From: Glandiceps talaboti
Taxonomy: Eukaryota > Hemichordata > Enteropneusta > Spengelidae
Length of the DNA: 64,000 bases
Reading direction: 5' to 3'
NCBI RefSeq assembly: GCF_964340395.1
Contig: NC_135549.1
Span: 24,947,342 to 25,011,341 of the forward strand
The notes below the pieces were generated by a model. The model had not been told where the DNA came from, ran no database searches, and saw only the letters and a program-made list of their open reading frames with translations. Position numbers and translations under genes: made by a program. Positions 1-39,056 of the stretch are shown piece by piece (positions within the stretch are counted from its first letter, which is position 1; every line of letters starts with the position of its first letter).

Positions 1-950
1 TCGAATATTATACTGACTAAACGAAGACGCAGATAAGACAAGAATAATGATAATGTGCCTTTCCTCCTGAGAGCTCAAGGCGCTCACAAAGAACAAGACA
101 GCCTGCAAAATAATAGTTTTAAAGGTGCATTAGCTGCAACTGGAACGATTTTTTGTGTGACCGTTTTGTTAAATAAAATTGCTTTACTAGTAATATTTGT
201 ACACCCTGAACAGAATTGAATCCCCTAAGGGTAAACGTGCTTGTGTAGCTGTACAACAAGTCGACTCAAATTGGTAATGTAATTCTTGTGGAAGAACGTG
301 ACCTAACGAACATGTATAATGTCTAATTATCGACAATAAAGTAATGTCTCAGTTACAACTAGTGCAGCTGTAAAACAGGCAACCACGAGGATAATAACAA
401 TGTAAGCAATTTCCAATCATTACATTTAGCATATGCCTCTCTGAACGGAACGATGACACTTGTTGAATGTAAATAAAACATCCAGGGGGAGATTCTACGT
501 AATTCAAAGCATTATATTATCGTTGAATGTTTACAGTCATGTCATAATGCGCATAGAGTGATTAACGTATGCAAATTTTATGACTTCTAAAGAGAGGTGA
601 ATAGATGTGAACCTTTTATACAAGACCTTTGCATCACATAATATGATACTTTAATAGCTATATAGGCAATTTGGTCACAACATGTACACTGATGATAATA
701 GATCTTGTAATAATTAGTTAAATAGTATCTTGCGAATAGGCTGGAGGGAAACATAAAAAAAAAATTGCTGTGAATATTCTGCACTTCTTCACTTAGTGAA
801 TTGAGCATAAAGTAAAATATATAATGAATGGACCTTTATCGGGAAATGATGTATTTTCCATATACTGAAAAATTGTAAAATTATTTGGTAAAAGTCATAG
901 AACTGAATCTTCCAACAAATGCACAATATTGAAACACTACAATGATTAGT

Positions 951-1235
951 GGGTTGTCGGTGGCTGAGTGGTTAAACCACTTGCCTCTTACCACTGCGGT
1001 CGGGGTTCGAACCCCATTCAGGGTTCGATTAAATATACCACACTGTAAGTAAGAAGAGTGTCGTTCAGTTTGACTCTACCGAACAACACAGGTTTTCCCC
1101 GGGTACTCCGGTTTCCTCCTGCATTAACACTGAACCCATGAGGGATGGCCCTCACTGGACTTCTTGGGAGACAAGTGTTTATATGCTTAAAGAACTATCC
1201 AGTATAAATAAAGACTATTATTATTACTATTATTA
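951..1235 (+). mobile_element. tRNA-derived SINE, near full length
   Basis: The 5' part reads like a tRNA gene: an A box TGGCTGAGTGG at 961-971 and a B box GGGTTCGAACC at 1003-1013, the internal RNA polymerase III promoter. It continues into a non-tRNA body with the motif GGGTACTCCGGTTTCCTCC near 1099-1117, then ends in AATAAAGAC followed by ATT/ATA triplets (1207-1235). This is the structure of a SINE, not of a functional tRNA, since no acceptor stem closes after the B box. The 3' ~110 bases recur in opposite orientation at 20232-20350, inside intron 10 of gene A, so the family is dispersed. No convincing target-site duplication was seen. Confidence 0.75.
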
Positions 1236-1884
1236 GGCTGGACAATGGACGTTTGAACTTAACAAGTTTTATATGGTAATAATAACACTTTATGTAAATT
1301 TACACCAAAGGTTATTTAAAAAAATAACCAAAATTCCTTTTCAAAAACATCATTCTTGATTACAGCTAAACAGTTCACTTTGAACAACATTAACACGTTC
1401 CCTTGGCAACTGTTGAATGTGAGTTTCAGTCAATTGTGCATATTGTAGTCATGGGCTATTTAAAAAGGTATCTTAATGCCATGGTTTTCATGATGCAAAT
1501 TGCTTCCTATAGATCCCTCAGAAACCGTTTAATACAATGGAGAATTTCCTCAAAGTTGTTACAGACTACTAACAAAAGACAACAGCCGAATTTGAGCTGG
1601 AGTCACCGATAACAAACACTGTTGAAGTAGTTTATTATTCATAAATGCAGTCACAACAGTTGCATCTTTTATACTCTATTATTCATCTTGTGAATATGAA
1701 ATATCTTTAGACTCTTAAATTATTCATCAGTAATGCAATTCTACCATCATACCTGCTAGCCGTTTGTCCTCCCTAAAGTCGAATTGTTCATTTTTTATGC
1801 TGAGGATAATATCCTTCAAATCTTAAGTGTTATATAAACAAATGAAAGTTGAATCTATGTACAATAGAGAGTATTACACCATGC

Positions 1885-2470
1885 ACAAGCCTTTTAGAAC
1901 CAAAAATTTGGAATATATACTCTGGTCATTTTACATCCCGACAACGCGTGTCTACGTCACTGGTTCTGTTGTGTTCAATATATAAGTCAAAACATTCAAA
2001 ATTCTTTGATATTACTGGCGCTGGTATAATTATGCACTTTAGGTCACTCGTAACTTCCTTGGCTGAACGAACAAAAATATTTGGGGATAACATCTAAATA
2101 TATCATGCTTAAACCAAAAATATGGAATTATACACCGGTCGTTATACGCCACGACAATGCGCGTCTATGTCACGGCAAGGCGTGTCTACGTCATTGGTTC
2201 TGCTGTGTTCGTAATGAGTCAACAACACGTTCAAAAATTGCCATTAGTTTCCCCGATATTTCGTTGATATTACCGGTGTTGGTATCATTATGTTATTCTC
2301 CAATATTTTTTTCATTCAGCCGGAAAATACTCGTGACCTACGAGTCCGTTGTCACTACGAATCAATAGAAGAGTATGGATAAAGGCCCCTTAGGTCACTC
2401 GTATATTTCCTGGCTGTACGAAGAAAAATATTGCGGAATAACATCTTATTATAATATTTTTTTTAATGTA
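1885..2470 (+). repeat. Dispersed palindromic repeat, two adjacent copies
   Basis: Two related units carry the phrases 'ggaatataYactctggtcat', 'cgcgtgtctacgtcaytggt' and 'aatattttttYattcagc'. They match sequence in the opposite orientation at 17745-18030 and 52395-52700, and partly at 26818-26965. In the better preserved copy the repeat contains a perfect-looking fold-back arm pair. No protein is encoded. A non-autonomous DNA transposon (MITE-like) is the most likely identity, by inference from the palindromic structure and copy number. Confidence 0.6.
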
Positions 2471-4403
2471 CGTCGGAGTCTCGTTAACGAGTGTTTTGAG
2501 ACTGTTAACATTATTACATATTTGGTATTATAAAGTAAACCTCATAATCTATTTATCCAGTTATAAAAGCAAGTATGTACAATAGATTCTATTACCTGCA
2601 CTGTTATTTTATGATCATCTCTTTATTCGGACTCTGATAGTCATTCAAGCAAGGACAACCCAATATTTACTTTGCATGGAATCCTAAACGTTTAGAATGC
2701 AAGTCGAATGCATGGAATTCCATATTACTGGGATTTATTGTGTCGCTAAATCCAAACAGACAGTGATATATTGTATAATATTAGTAAATTTGATCATGTA
2801 CTAGAATTAATTGACTGCTTTGAGCGTGAAGAAGATAATGAATGGTGATGTGAAGGGGAGAATATTTACCCTTCTCTTGGGAACAAGTGCCTGGAGATAT
2901 TTAACTTACATTATACCATTTATTCAAAAATAGTATTCCACATGGCTGCATAAATAATGATGTAATGCGCCAGACTTAATCTTATGCCATAATACTGACC
3001 ACAATGTCATATATATGTATATGTATATTTTGGCAAGGCTGGATAATCCGGTACAGTAGCTTAGTATTTATATATATTATGTAGTAGGAAGTGTTATTTA
3101 ACACTCTCAGTCAGAGGGAATCGTCCTTGTTTCTGGATTTATATCAACAGAATAATCATAGCCTTGGGTTTAACGGGACATGAACCAACCCAGGTTATCC
3201 ACCTTGTAAATAAAGGGAATATGGAGGAATAGATAGACTTCTAGGGGAACAGTCTCAATCGCTTGGCTGATTCGAGAGGTATAGAGATCGTAAGGTGGGC
3301 ATACTGGATGAACTCACACACGGTCAGGAATTAAAATAGCTTGGCTTGTGGTTTATATACTTCGAGATGGAGGCACCTTATGGTCCTAGCTAGTCAAAGC
3401 TTAGCTCGACAAAAGACCATCCAAAAACGTCAGATTTCAGCTGGTTTTATTGATAAATCCTATATATTGTTAACTTCACATAATGTAAGACTTGTGAAGT
3501 ACCAAGCTATCGACGTGTCTGGTTCCCCGGCCATGCAGAAGGAGTGTATAAACGTGGAAAGGATAGGCCAACCTTAGATAATTTTGAGACAGAATTGTGA
3601 AACTCGTTTATAAAACTACTTAGTACATTTTTTGTGATAATTTCATTCTCTATGTAGAGTTAACAAAGGTTAACTTCATCTAGTACTCTATATACCGCCC
3701 ATCGTAGTTTCACTAAATTAACTAAATAACCCTATATCTTGTCGTGGTTAAATGGAAGATACATTCTCGTCTATTCAGTTATGCCTGGAATTAAGTTTCG
3801 GTAAATTTGCAGTTGAAAATATGTCAATTTATTTATTATTATTATATATTTATCATAAAACGAGAAACATGTCCATCCAAAATGATAAATTCAGTTAAAC
3901 TTCGGTAGTTATGAACTTTTACTGGTTTCTCTTGTTACCTTAAAATCCATACTTGAAGTGGCGCAAGCTAAGTTTTACAAACTTTTACTCAGGTGAAAAT
4001 ACTTACATAGAACCTTGATTAAACTATGCTTGTATGGTGCTAACGTCAATGCATGAATAAGTCCTAGGATATTACAATTGTCTTCTGGCGTTCTTAGAAT
4101 AGTTGAGTGCATAGTATGGATTGCGTCATCATATTTTCTATACGCATAATAAATTACGTCATCGGATTGTTATATCTTAATTCTAGTTGAATTCAGTCAA
4201 TTGCAAGTGGTGATTAAATATGCTTCGATAAGTATAATACAATGAGTACCTTTTAAAAGTGCAGTAAATGTTACGTTTAAATTGCATAAACTCAGCGCGT
4301 ACCTCTTTAAGACTTGGTTACTGCGATTTCTGAAGTGCGAAATAGAACATTTCCCTTCAAAATAAGGTGTTGTCCTTGTTATCCTTTTTCATTCTTTTCA
4401 CAG

Positions 4404-4661
4404 AACACAGAATCTTCGTTTCCTGTACTACAAGAAACATACCAACCATCGGACGGAGTACAAGCAGATCATTTATCACCTTCAAAGAGTCTCACCGAAA
4501 CAAAGGTGTATTTCCCAATGGAGATGGAAGAAACACGTGTTAAAATTCAAACAGACTTTAAGCAAATAGCCATGTCAATTGACAGAGTGTCCCGAGTCCT
4601 GTATCCATTATTGTTTATAATGTTTATCTTAATTTACTGGACATTCTACCTGTATGGATAA
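4404..4661 (+). CDS. Cys-loop ligand-gated ion channel, terminal exon (partial gene)
   Basis: An acceptor (ttcttttcacag, ending 4403) opens an 85-codon frame closed by TAA at 4659-4661. Its end, IDRVSRVLYP followed by a hydrophobic helix ending in YWTFYLYG, is the pre-M4 and M4 signature of GABA-A/glycine/glutamate-gated chloride channels of the Cys-loop family (family pattern ID-x2-SR-x2-FP-x-LF...YW). The preceding ~55 residues are polar and poorly conserved, as expected for the large M3-M4 cytoplasmic loop. The protein ends two residues after M4, which is usual. Ligand, ion selectivity and subunit type cannot be told from this exon. The rest of the gene lies before the window. The acceptor phase is assumed; the frame is open upstream to 4314, so the exon could start a little earlier. 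Confidence 0.75.
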   Translation, partial: NTESSFPVLQETYQPSDGVQADHLSPSKSLTETKVYFPMEMEETRVKIQTDFKQIAMSIDRVSRVLYPLLFIMFILIYWTFYLYG

Positions 4662-5094
4662 GAATAGGGCGTTTGCAGAAAATTCCAATTTGGCTTTTTA
4701 AAAAATGCAGACGTCTGCTGTGTACAACGTTGTGCTTTCTGAGATCTGATGTGATGTTGCGACATGATTCTTCTTCTCCTCTATGTACATACAACCAGCT
4801 ATAAGTTCCGATGGGATTCATTTGTATTCCCGTGAGTGTCCCTGTCTTGTTTCGCTGCTTTGTGAATTTGACGCCATCGCGTACTGTCTATTAATGGCAG
4901 GTGTCACTGAACAACCTTACGCAGTATATTTTAATTGACACTGTTTCTGACATAAAAGTTGCCAACTGTAAACGAATATCCATGTTACGTTTATTTCTAG
5001 TATAATAGTTATGCATGTACTTGTCTCTTCTGGTTAAAGATTCTGCCTGCATACAACGATACTTCAATATTCAAACCACGAGGTAGACATTTCT
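4662..5094. other. 3' flank of the channel gene, nothing recognised
   Basis: This should contain the 3' UTR of the channel gene. No clear AATAAA signal, RNA gene or coding frame was recognised. Confidence 0.4.
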
Positions 5095-5319
5095 TCAATG
5101 GCCATATGGATGAAGATTGGGCATTTATTTTGGATTTTTAGTTTACAAAACAATTTTATCCTTGAAAAATACCGCCAATTGCGTTGTAGCACAACTGTAC
5201 AGTTTTGAAAAAATGTTTATCCATATGGTAGTCCATGCTAACAATAAGTGTTCACTTGGTGAATGACTATCCAGTTGCCTATCCAACCATGTTGCTATAT
5301 TTACGATATATACTATCAT

Positions 5320-5930
5320 TTGGCTGTTGCTATGGGCGTGGTCATGTTGTTAGATATATTTGCTTACATTTTTGTATGTTTTTGTTCACTTGTGGATGAA
5401 TTCCTGACATTATCTTTGCAATATACGTGATCATTTGGCTGTTGCTATGGGTGTGGTCTTGTTGCTAAGCACATTTGCATATATTTTTGAATGTTTATTC
5501 ATTTGTCTTTCTATTTCTGTCGCTATCTTTGCAATATATGTGATTATTTGGCTGTTGCTATTTGCGTGGTCTTGTTGCTAGGCACATTTGCATACATTTT
5601 TTTGAATGTTTATTCATTTGTCTTTCTATTCCTGTTGCCATCTTTGCAATATGTGTGATTATTTGGCTGTTGCTATGGGCGTGGTCTTGTTGCTAGGCAA
5701 ATGTACATACATTTTTTGAATGTTTATTCAATTGTCTATCAATCACTATTATCTTTGTGAACTACACGACCGTTTGGCTGTTGCTATGGGCGTGGTCATG
5801 GTTGCTACGGTATTTGCATACATTTTTTGAATGTTTACTAATTTGCCTACCAGATGATGTTGTTATTTGACCAAAATGTACTGCCATTTGGTTGTTGCTA
5901 AGGGCGTGGTCATGGTCGCTAGGGCCAATT
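5320..5930 (+). repeat. Tandem ~110 bp units inside the TAGCACAACTG element
   Basis: Six diverged direct repeats with spacings of about 104, 114, 115, 110 and 115 bp, each centred on a 'tggctgttgctatgggcgtggtc'-like core and an A/T-rich spacer with 'gcatacattttttgaatg'. Related reversed arrays occur at 14740-15250 and, degenerate, at 60590-60830. Confidence 0.8.
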
Positions 5931-6468
5931 TTGTCAAAATGTTTTGAAGAAAATCTGCAGAATAACACTTTCTGAAACATCTCACCAAGTTTCAGACTCG
6001 TTGACCAAGTATTTTTTGAGATATAAGTTTTTGACCAAAAATGAACATTTGTACACCTAATTTGCATATCACTCATGGAATCATTGTATGCTTAATATTT
6101 CTTCATCCATACATCCCTAGATGCATTCCCATTAAATTCCAGCCCAATCTGCTCGGTAGTTTTGAAATTATAGATTTTCAACCAAAAAGACACATTTTAG
6201 CCCTAATTTGCATATCACTGATGGAATCCTCATGTCATGAACAAATCTTACTTTCTACCCCCTTAAGAATGTTCCCACCAAATTTCGCACCAATCTGCCC
6301 AGTAGTTTCTGAGTTTAGGTTTTTTGACCAAAAATCTAATTTTTTGACCCAAATCACACACCTGTGATGCGATCATTTTGATTTGAACAATTTCCCAACT
6401 AGACACCCAAGGTAATGGACCCACCAAATATCATGGCAATCGGTTCAGCAGTTTTTGACTTTAAGTTG

Positions 6469-6470
<2 letters not shown>

Positions 6471-6506
<36 letters not shown>

Positions 6507-6509
6507 TCC

Positions 6510-6591
<82 letters not shown>

Positions 6592-6592
6592 G
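6471..6592. repeat. Compound microsatellite (AC)n then (CAGA)n
   Basis: About 15 AC dinucleotides (6471-6500) are followed by about 20 CAGA tetranucleotides (6511-6592). It lies within the 3' part of the TAGCACAACTG element. Confidence 0.95.
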
Positions 6593-6907
6593 CCGGGCGA
6601 TCCCTATAGCACTCCTGAACCTCAGTTCAGTTGTGCTAAAAACCAATGTGAAACAACGCACGTCAAGTCCTTTTTTGTAACTCAGTAAATGGCAATTGTG
6701 TAAAATGATCGTTATTGTACGTACAATAACAACCTTTTACACATTTTTCTTGTTTGCAGTGTGTGGAGTTCTATACACAGACTTCGTCAATATTGCAATG
6801 TTGATTACCCCATTGGTTTGTCAAGTAGGAAGTCATAATAAACTTGTTTTATATATTAAGAATCCAACATAAATACCCAATCCTTATCCACAGGGCCACT
6901 TTTAAAA

Positions 6908-9034
6908 TGTATGTGATATGATTCCTCGCCTGCTCGTACACTCGTACACTCTTACACAGTAAATGTAAGCAACAAATATACTTCGTTTTAATAGGTCGAC
7001 CTCTACTTGTATACTGTGTGAACATCCAGTAATTATTATCAACACATAGATATATAACGTTGGTGGCGTCCTTTAGATCGCACCTAAATTCAGGTGAGCA
7101 CGATATACGAGATCGGTGACATCGATAGGAGTGAGGGCAGACTTGAAGCTATCCTTGTCTTTACTTTTGGGCGGTGATTGAAATGAGAGCTGTAGATGGA
7201 CCAGACACGCATCCCCAAGTACAATTTCGGAGACGATTCGGGTTGTTTATCATCTTAACAAGCAATCAGATTAGTTGTAGTTTTATTTAGGAAGTCAGTC
7301 TACCCATTGCCTTGAGATAGCATGATCACTGTAATTACACATCAGGTACATTGGCTTATATTAAGACCTCGTGTAATTTCGGATGATAAACCAAGCTGCC
7401 CTCCGTTGGATGTTTCAACCGTATGTTTACCCACTATGGAGGCATGGCTCCAAAGTTCGACCAAAGACTTGTGAATATGCCACATGTATTCCTACCAAGG
7501 ACGCATATACAATGTATTAAAGTGGCTTCTTTAGTATTAGAAGGACAGCCACGTATATGTCTTTGTAGCAAACCTGATTACACTATGCAAACACTTGCCT
7601 TTATCCAAACTTTACCACAGCTGTGACCCCATCTGGTCACCATCTTTGTCAAGGGGAGGTATAAGACAAGTACCACTTTCGACTGTCTACAGCCGTCCAC
7701 CTCCCAGGGAGGATATCGCTATGGGTAAACTAGATCAAAGATGGAGATGTGTCATATTATAACATTAATCACAATTAATACAAAATCTGCCCAAGCCCCC
7801 CCCCCCCCCCCCCCGTGTGAAAATATGTCACGGTCAAATTATATTTTTCGTACAGTATGATAATTGGGATGGTGTGTGGGCGCCGAGTAAAGAGCGCCCG
7901 CGACGACGGGGCAAGAAACCAATAAACCTATTTCTAATCGATTACGTACATGAAGACTACAATGAAGTGCTACTGCCGATTTCGATAGCACTGGTACTAC
8001 GGCATGCAGTACTGAACGTTTCTTACGGCAAACGATTACTGTCAACAATGATGATTAATATGCACAGTCGATTGCGAGCTATATTCCAGTCAATGATGTC
8101 ATATATATTTTAATAGAAAAATATCTTGTAAATAAGATTTGAAGATATCTCATTAATATATATATATATATAGACATTGGAGGGGGAGGGGGGCACCTCA
8201 ACTGTGTGTCTTTGGAATATACACGCACTAATCGTTAGCCCAGGGATCCGAGTATGAATATGAATCCAAATACAACAAACTTGCAATTGCGTAATGCCTA
8301 ACCTTGACCCAAGCCAGATGTCACGTACGTATTTTAATATAAAATAATGACGTTTATAGTAGGTATTTACGAATATTCTAAATATGTACCAATCGTGTTA
8401 TTTTTTTAAATATTTGTACATACCTATATAACGCCATTGTGTTGTATCATGATCATCACTGAATAGAAGGCCATAGGTCACACACGACTGTGGTAATAAT
8501 ACTTTCAGCAGTACATATTATTATTCTGCTGTATTTTGTAACTTTGTACGTCAAAACAATCAAATGAAATGTGAATTATGTGAATTATATATGTAGGGCC
8601 TCGGAGCAGTGACTTAATATATCTCCATATTATAGTTGACTGACCTCATATGACCTTTTAACCTATCGGTGCATTCATACACTGCATACACGTACACGAA
8701 TAGTGAGAGTCGGGCCAAAAACTTAAAGATCTATAAATATATATATATAAAATTTTTGGAGGGGAACGAAAGGTGGGCCCCCTTAACTGTCTGTCTTTGG
8801 AATATACATGTACAAGTCCTTAGCCCACGGATTCTATTATGAATATGAATCCAAATACAATCAACCCTTCCTTTTGCATAATACCTCACTTGCATGCTTC
8901 ACTGCCTCCTTTCTGACATGACATTGAATTTGATTGAGACTAGACAGTGACCTCGCCGTGACCGGAGTTCAGCGTTAGCGAGATAGATACAGTGCGAACG
9001 GCGATTATATAGGAGTGCCCCATCGATCTATCGC
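6908..9034. other. Spacer upstream of gene A
   Basis: No gene was recognised. It contains a C homopolymer (about 7795-7814), short TA tracts at 8158 and 8740, and a diverged direct duplication of ~130 bp (8176-8306 and 8756-8886). The frame at 7817-8113 (98 codons) shows no family motif and no splice support. The last 100 bp before the gene A start are relatively GC-rich and hold 'gattatatagg' at 9003-9013, a possible TATA-like element or part of the 5' UTR; this is a guess. Confidence 0.4.
8176..8886. repeat. Pair of diverged direct repeats upstream of gene A
   Basis: The segments 8176-8306 and 8756-8886 share 'ctgtctttggaatatacayg', 'ttagcccasggat' and 'atgaatatgaatccaaatac'. Both follow a short (TA)n tract and a G-rich run. 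The upstream copy ends 0.7 kb and the downstream copy 0.15 kb before the gene A start codon. Confidence 0.7.
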
Positions 9035-36181
<27,147 letters not shown>

Positions 36182-36615
36182 TGCTACAGGTCCAAGTTAT
36201 TGACACAATATGTTTTCTGGACTTCCTTGAGTTGAAACATGTGCAACATTACTTACAATTAGAATATTAAAATGAAGAGAGCAGATTTGATAGATTGGTG
36301 GAAAAGGTGGGGTGGGGGATTAATATATATTATTGTACTCTTTTGTTTTGTTTAGTTTCCTTTCATGATACAAAATGTATCATAGAAACAATAATTATCT
36401 GTAACATTTGTCAACAAATATATCATACACATTTTCCCATCCAAGAGATCATAATAGAAGCAAAACAAAAAACTATGAATATACATTTTTCTTAAAGTTT
36501 CAGATGAATTGGATAGTACAAGAAGGTTTTGGACATTGTGTGAGAACATTCCAATACATAACAGCTTTTATAACGTAGGTCAGGAAAATTATGATGTCTT
36601 GTTAGGAACCTGTCC
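36182..36615. other. 3' flank and probable 3' UTR of gene A
   Basis: AT-rich, no frame of note. attaaa at 36266-36271 is the nearest candidate poly(A) signal; the true 3' end is not defined by the sequence. Confidence 0.4.
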
Positions 36616-37850
36616 TAATTAATTTATTCTGACTGAGTCCATTTACTTACTTATTCTGGCTGAGTCTTTGTGCTTATTCTAACTGTACAGTGAGTCTCTA
36701 TTTATTCTGACTGTGAGTTATTTTAGTTATTCTGACTTAGACTCTCTCAGAGTCCTTGGAGCTTCACATACATAGCTATGTTGGGTTGTTTTATTTGTAC
36801 CAAAATCTACTACATAATTGTACTTGAATATCCCTGTACTGTGCGCCCTCATTGATCACATAGGCTAACCTTTCGTTGATGTGTTAGTGCTAAGCTTCAT
36901 GTTAATGCATAGCCAAAGCATTAACACAGAGGGTTGCACTAACATGTGAACCAAAGGTTAGCCCTATGTAATCAATGAGGGCACACAGTACAGGGATACT
37001 GGTATTTGAGTATAATTATGCAGTACATACAAAATAACCCAAGTTTTAGCTATTTATGCAAAGCTCCAAGGACTGTGAGAGAGTCTAATTCTGACTGTGA
37101 GTCTTTTACTTATTCTGACTGTGAGACTGTGTACTTATTCTGACTGTAAGTCCCTGTACTTATTCTGACTAAGTCTGTGTACTTATTCTGACTGTGAGAC
37201 TGTACTTATTCTAACTAAGTCTATTTACTTATTCAGACTGTGAGTCTGTGTACTTACTGTGACTGAGTCTGTGTACTTATTCAGACTGAGTCTGTACTTA
37301 TTCTGACTGTGAGTCTTTTACTTATTCTGACTATGAGAGTGTACTTATTCTGACTGTAAGTCCCTGTACTTATTCTGACTGTGAGTCGGTGTACTTACTG
37401 TGACTGTGAGTCTGTGTACTTATTCTGACTGTGAGTCTGTGTACTTATTCTGACTGTGAGACTGTACTTATTCTGACTGAGTCTGTGTACTTATTCTGAC
37501 TGTAAGGCCCTGTACTTATTCTGACTGTGAGTTTGTGTACTTACTGTGACTGTGAGTCTGTGTACTTATTCTGACTGTGAGTCTGTGATTATTCTGACTG
37601 AGTCTGTGTACTTATTCTGACTGAGTCTATTTACTTATTCTGACTGCGAGTCTGTGTACTTATTCTGACTGTGAGTCTGTGTACTTATTCTGACTGTGAG
37701 ACTGTACTTATTCTGACTGAGTCTGTGTACTTATTCTAACTAAGTCTATTTACCTATTCAGACTGTGAGTCTATTTACTTATTCTGACTGTGAGTCTGTG
37801 TACTTATTCTAACATTGCATCTATTTACTTATTCTGACTGCAAATCTTTG
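36616..37850 (+). repeat. ~24 bp minisatellite downstream of gene A
   Basis: About 40 copies of a 'tacttattctgactgtgagt'+'ctgtg' unit, with a shorter variant in which 'gtgagtctgtg' becomes 'gagtctgtg'. Units are imperfect (gtaag, ctaac, gagac variants). The array is split by a 350 bp palindromic insertion at 36738-37087. No spacers of unique sequence are present. Confidence 0.93.
36738..37087. mobile_element. Fold-back (MITE-like) element inserted in the minisatellite
   Basis: Ends TAGACTCTCTCAGAGTCC and GGACTGTGAGAGAGTCTA are inverted; the arms extend about 150 bp each, including 'cctttggttcacatgttagt' against its complement, leaving a short centre near 36905. The outermost TA on each side could be a TA target duplication, as for Tc1/mariner-like elements. 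No coding capacity. Confidence 0.85.
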
Positions 37851-39025
37851 TACAACACAGGGCAATATTACCTACTTCTCATTCTTTAAAGATATCTTCA
37901 ACCATCCTTTTTACAACACCAATACCTTTATACTCAGGACTAATTACAGAAATGAAAACTCACTCCGGTGTCTTTACTTGACTATTTTGCTTGGTTAATA
38001 TGTTGTCAGACCTTTCTGATTATTACCTGCAAATGATGTAATGAAAACATTTCATATAGTTGATTGTAGTGGTATGATTTCTACCTGAATTTAAAAATAA
38101 TAATAATGATAATTAAGAATTAATTAAAAAGCACACTACACTATCTCAGTGCTCTTTACAATGCTAATAATGGCCATACATGGATAAAATGACGATAAGA
38201 ATTACAACAATTGTGTCTAAAATTATACAAATTAGAAAGTAAACGAGGGTACAATGACAATACAAATACAACAATTTACATCGCTAAAATGACAAAAACC
38301 ACTGTCGGGGAAGCTTCCTTGTCTGTGGACAAATATTACAAAGAAAACATGGCGATAGTAGTTACAGTCATGAAACTACATGACTAAATCTACAATTACA
38401 ATGTTTATGACTCACACTGGGTAGTATTGCATAGAAAAAGATAAGTTTTAAGATTGTCTTTAAAAGATTAAGCTTTAGGATCGGAGTGAATGCTTTAATA
38501 AAAGGAAGCCCATTCCACAAAATTGAAGTAGTACTAGTTGTGTCTCACCACATATCTGACCATCAAAGTAGTCGTCATTTGAACTACATTTTCCTTATTA
38601 TGATAGACCAAGAAACCCATTTCTGTTGATGAATTTCGACTATAAGTCTCAATTTATTGACATAATAAAGTGTGTTTGTGGTGTTGGTTTTGTTCATTAT
38701 TGTTCAAAACTTATGATAATTGCGACAGGGTAATATCCAATACATGCACATGTAAACATATTTAACATATTGTAGATTTTACTAGTTTTTGCATCAAACA
38801 AGACTACAGTAAATACTATGTTTTAGTTTCAGTTTTAAAATTTGCCATGTGATACTCAAAGTTACCAAGAGATATTACTGTATAGTTGCAATGTCAGATG
38901 GTACATGGTTCCAATCTATGATGTTTCAGGAGGAAAGGGGTTCTTTTTCAATCGTTTTCTATCATGTCCTTGATCCACACAAGGCTGGTGTTGTAATAGT
39001 GTATCCTCAAATAGATAAATATAAT

Positions 39026-39056
39026 AGATAAATGAATGAATGAATGAATGAATGAA
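39026..39056. repeat. (GAAT)n microsatellite
   Basis: About six GAAT/ATGA tetranucleotides. Confidence 0.9.

Larger units (their letters stand above)
1..4403. other. Repeat-containing non-coding DNA, probably intron of the ion-channel gene that ends at 4661
   Basis: No exon could be supported here. Because the exon at 4404-4661 is the last one of a gene on the + strand, this stretch is probably its final intron or introns. It holds a tRNA-derived SINE (951-1235) and two copies of a dispersed palindromic repeat (1885-2470). The short open frames here lack family motifs and codon character, and look random. Upstream exons of the channel should lie before position 1; I looked for the first three membrane segments of the channel and did not find them. 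Confidence 0.5.
5183..6640 (+). mobile_element. Non-autonomous element with TAGCACAACTG inverted ends, copy 1
   Basis: The left end GTTGTAGCACAACTG (5183-5197) is mirrored by CAGTTGTGCTA at 6628-6638, giving a short terminal inverted repeat. Inside are six diverged tandem units of about 104-115 bp, each with 'tggctgttgctatggg' and 'cgtggtc' (unit starts near 5331, 5435, 5549, 5664, 5774, 5889). Then come three diverged blocks sharing 'catatcactgatggaatc', then (AC)n, (CAGA)n, and a terminal segment 'tatagcactcctgaacctcag'. Other copies lie at 13812-15265 and 60174-60849, both reversed. No transposase frame is present, so movement would need an autonomous partner. Confidence 0.65.
5095..6907. 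mobile_element. Palindromic MITE-like element, interrupted by a second element
   Basis: Left end (ggccatatggatgaagattg, from ~5099) and right end (caatccttatccacagggcc, to ~6897) are inverted versions of each other and match the termini of an uninterrupted ~300 bp copy at 52916-53219. The inner part resumes at 6641 with 'aatgtgaaacaac' and contains the palindrome gttattgtacgtacaataac (6710-6729), both matching the intact copy. The ~1.46 kb between is a separate element (5183-6640), so this copy was split by a later insertion. Confidence 0.7.

Noticed and set aside
955-1024. Functional tRNA gene
   Set aside because: A and B boxes are present, but no acceptor stem closes and the sequence runs into a SINE body and tail.
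3341-3577. Possible further ion-channel exon (contains LVKYQAIDV)
   Set aside because: Slight resemblance to the pre-M3 region of Cys-loop channels, but no membrane helix follows and no splice sites fit.
7817-8113. 98-codon frame upstream of gene A
   Set aside because: No recognised motif, starts in a C homopolymer region, no splice or promoter support.
36616-37850. CRISPR-like regular repeat array
   Set aside because: Units are adjacent with no unique spacers, are imperfect, and the context is an animal genome; it is a minisatellite.
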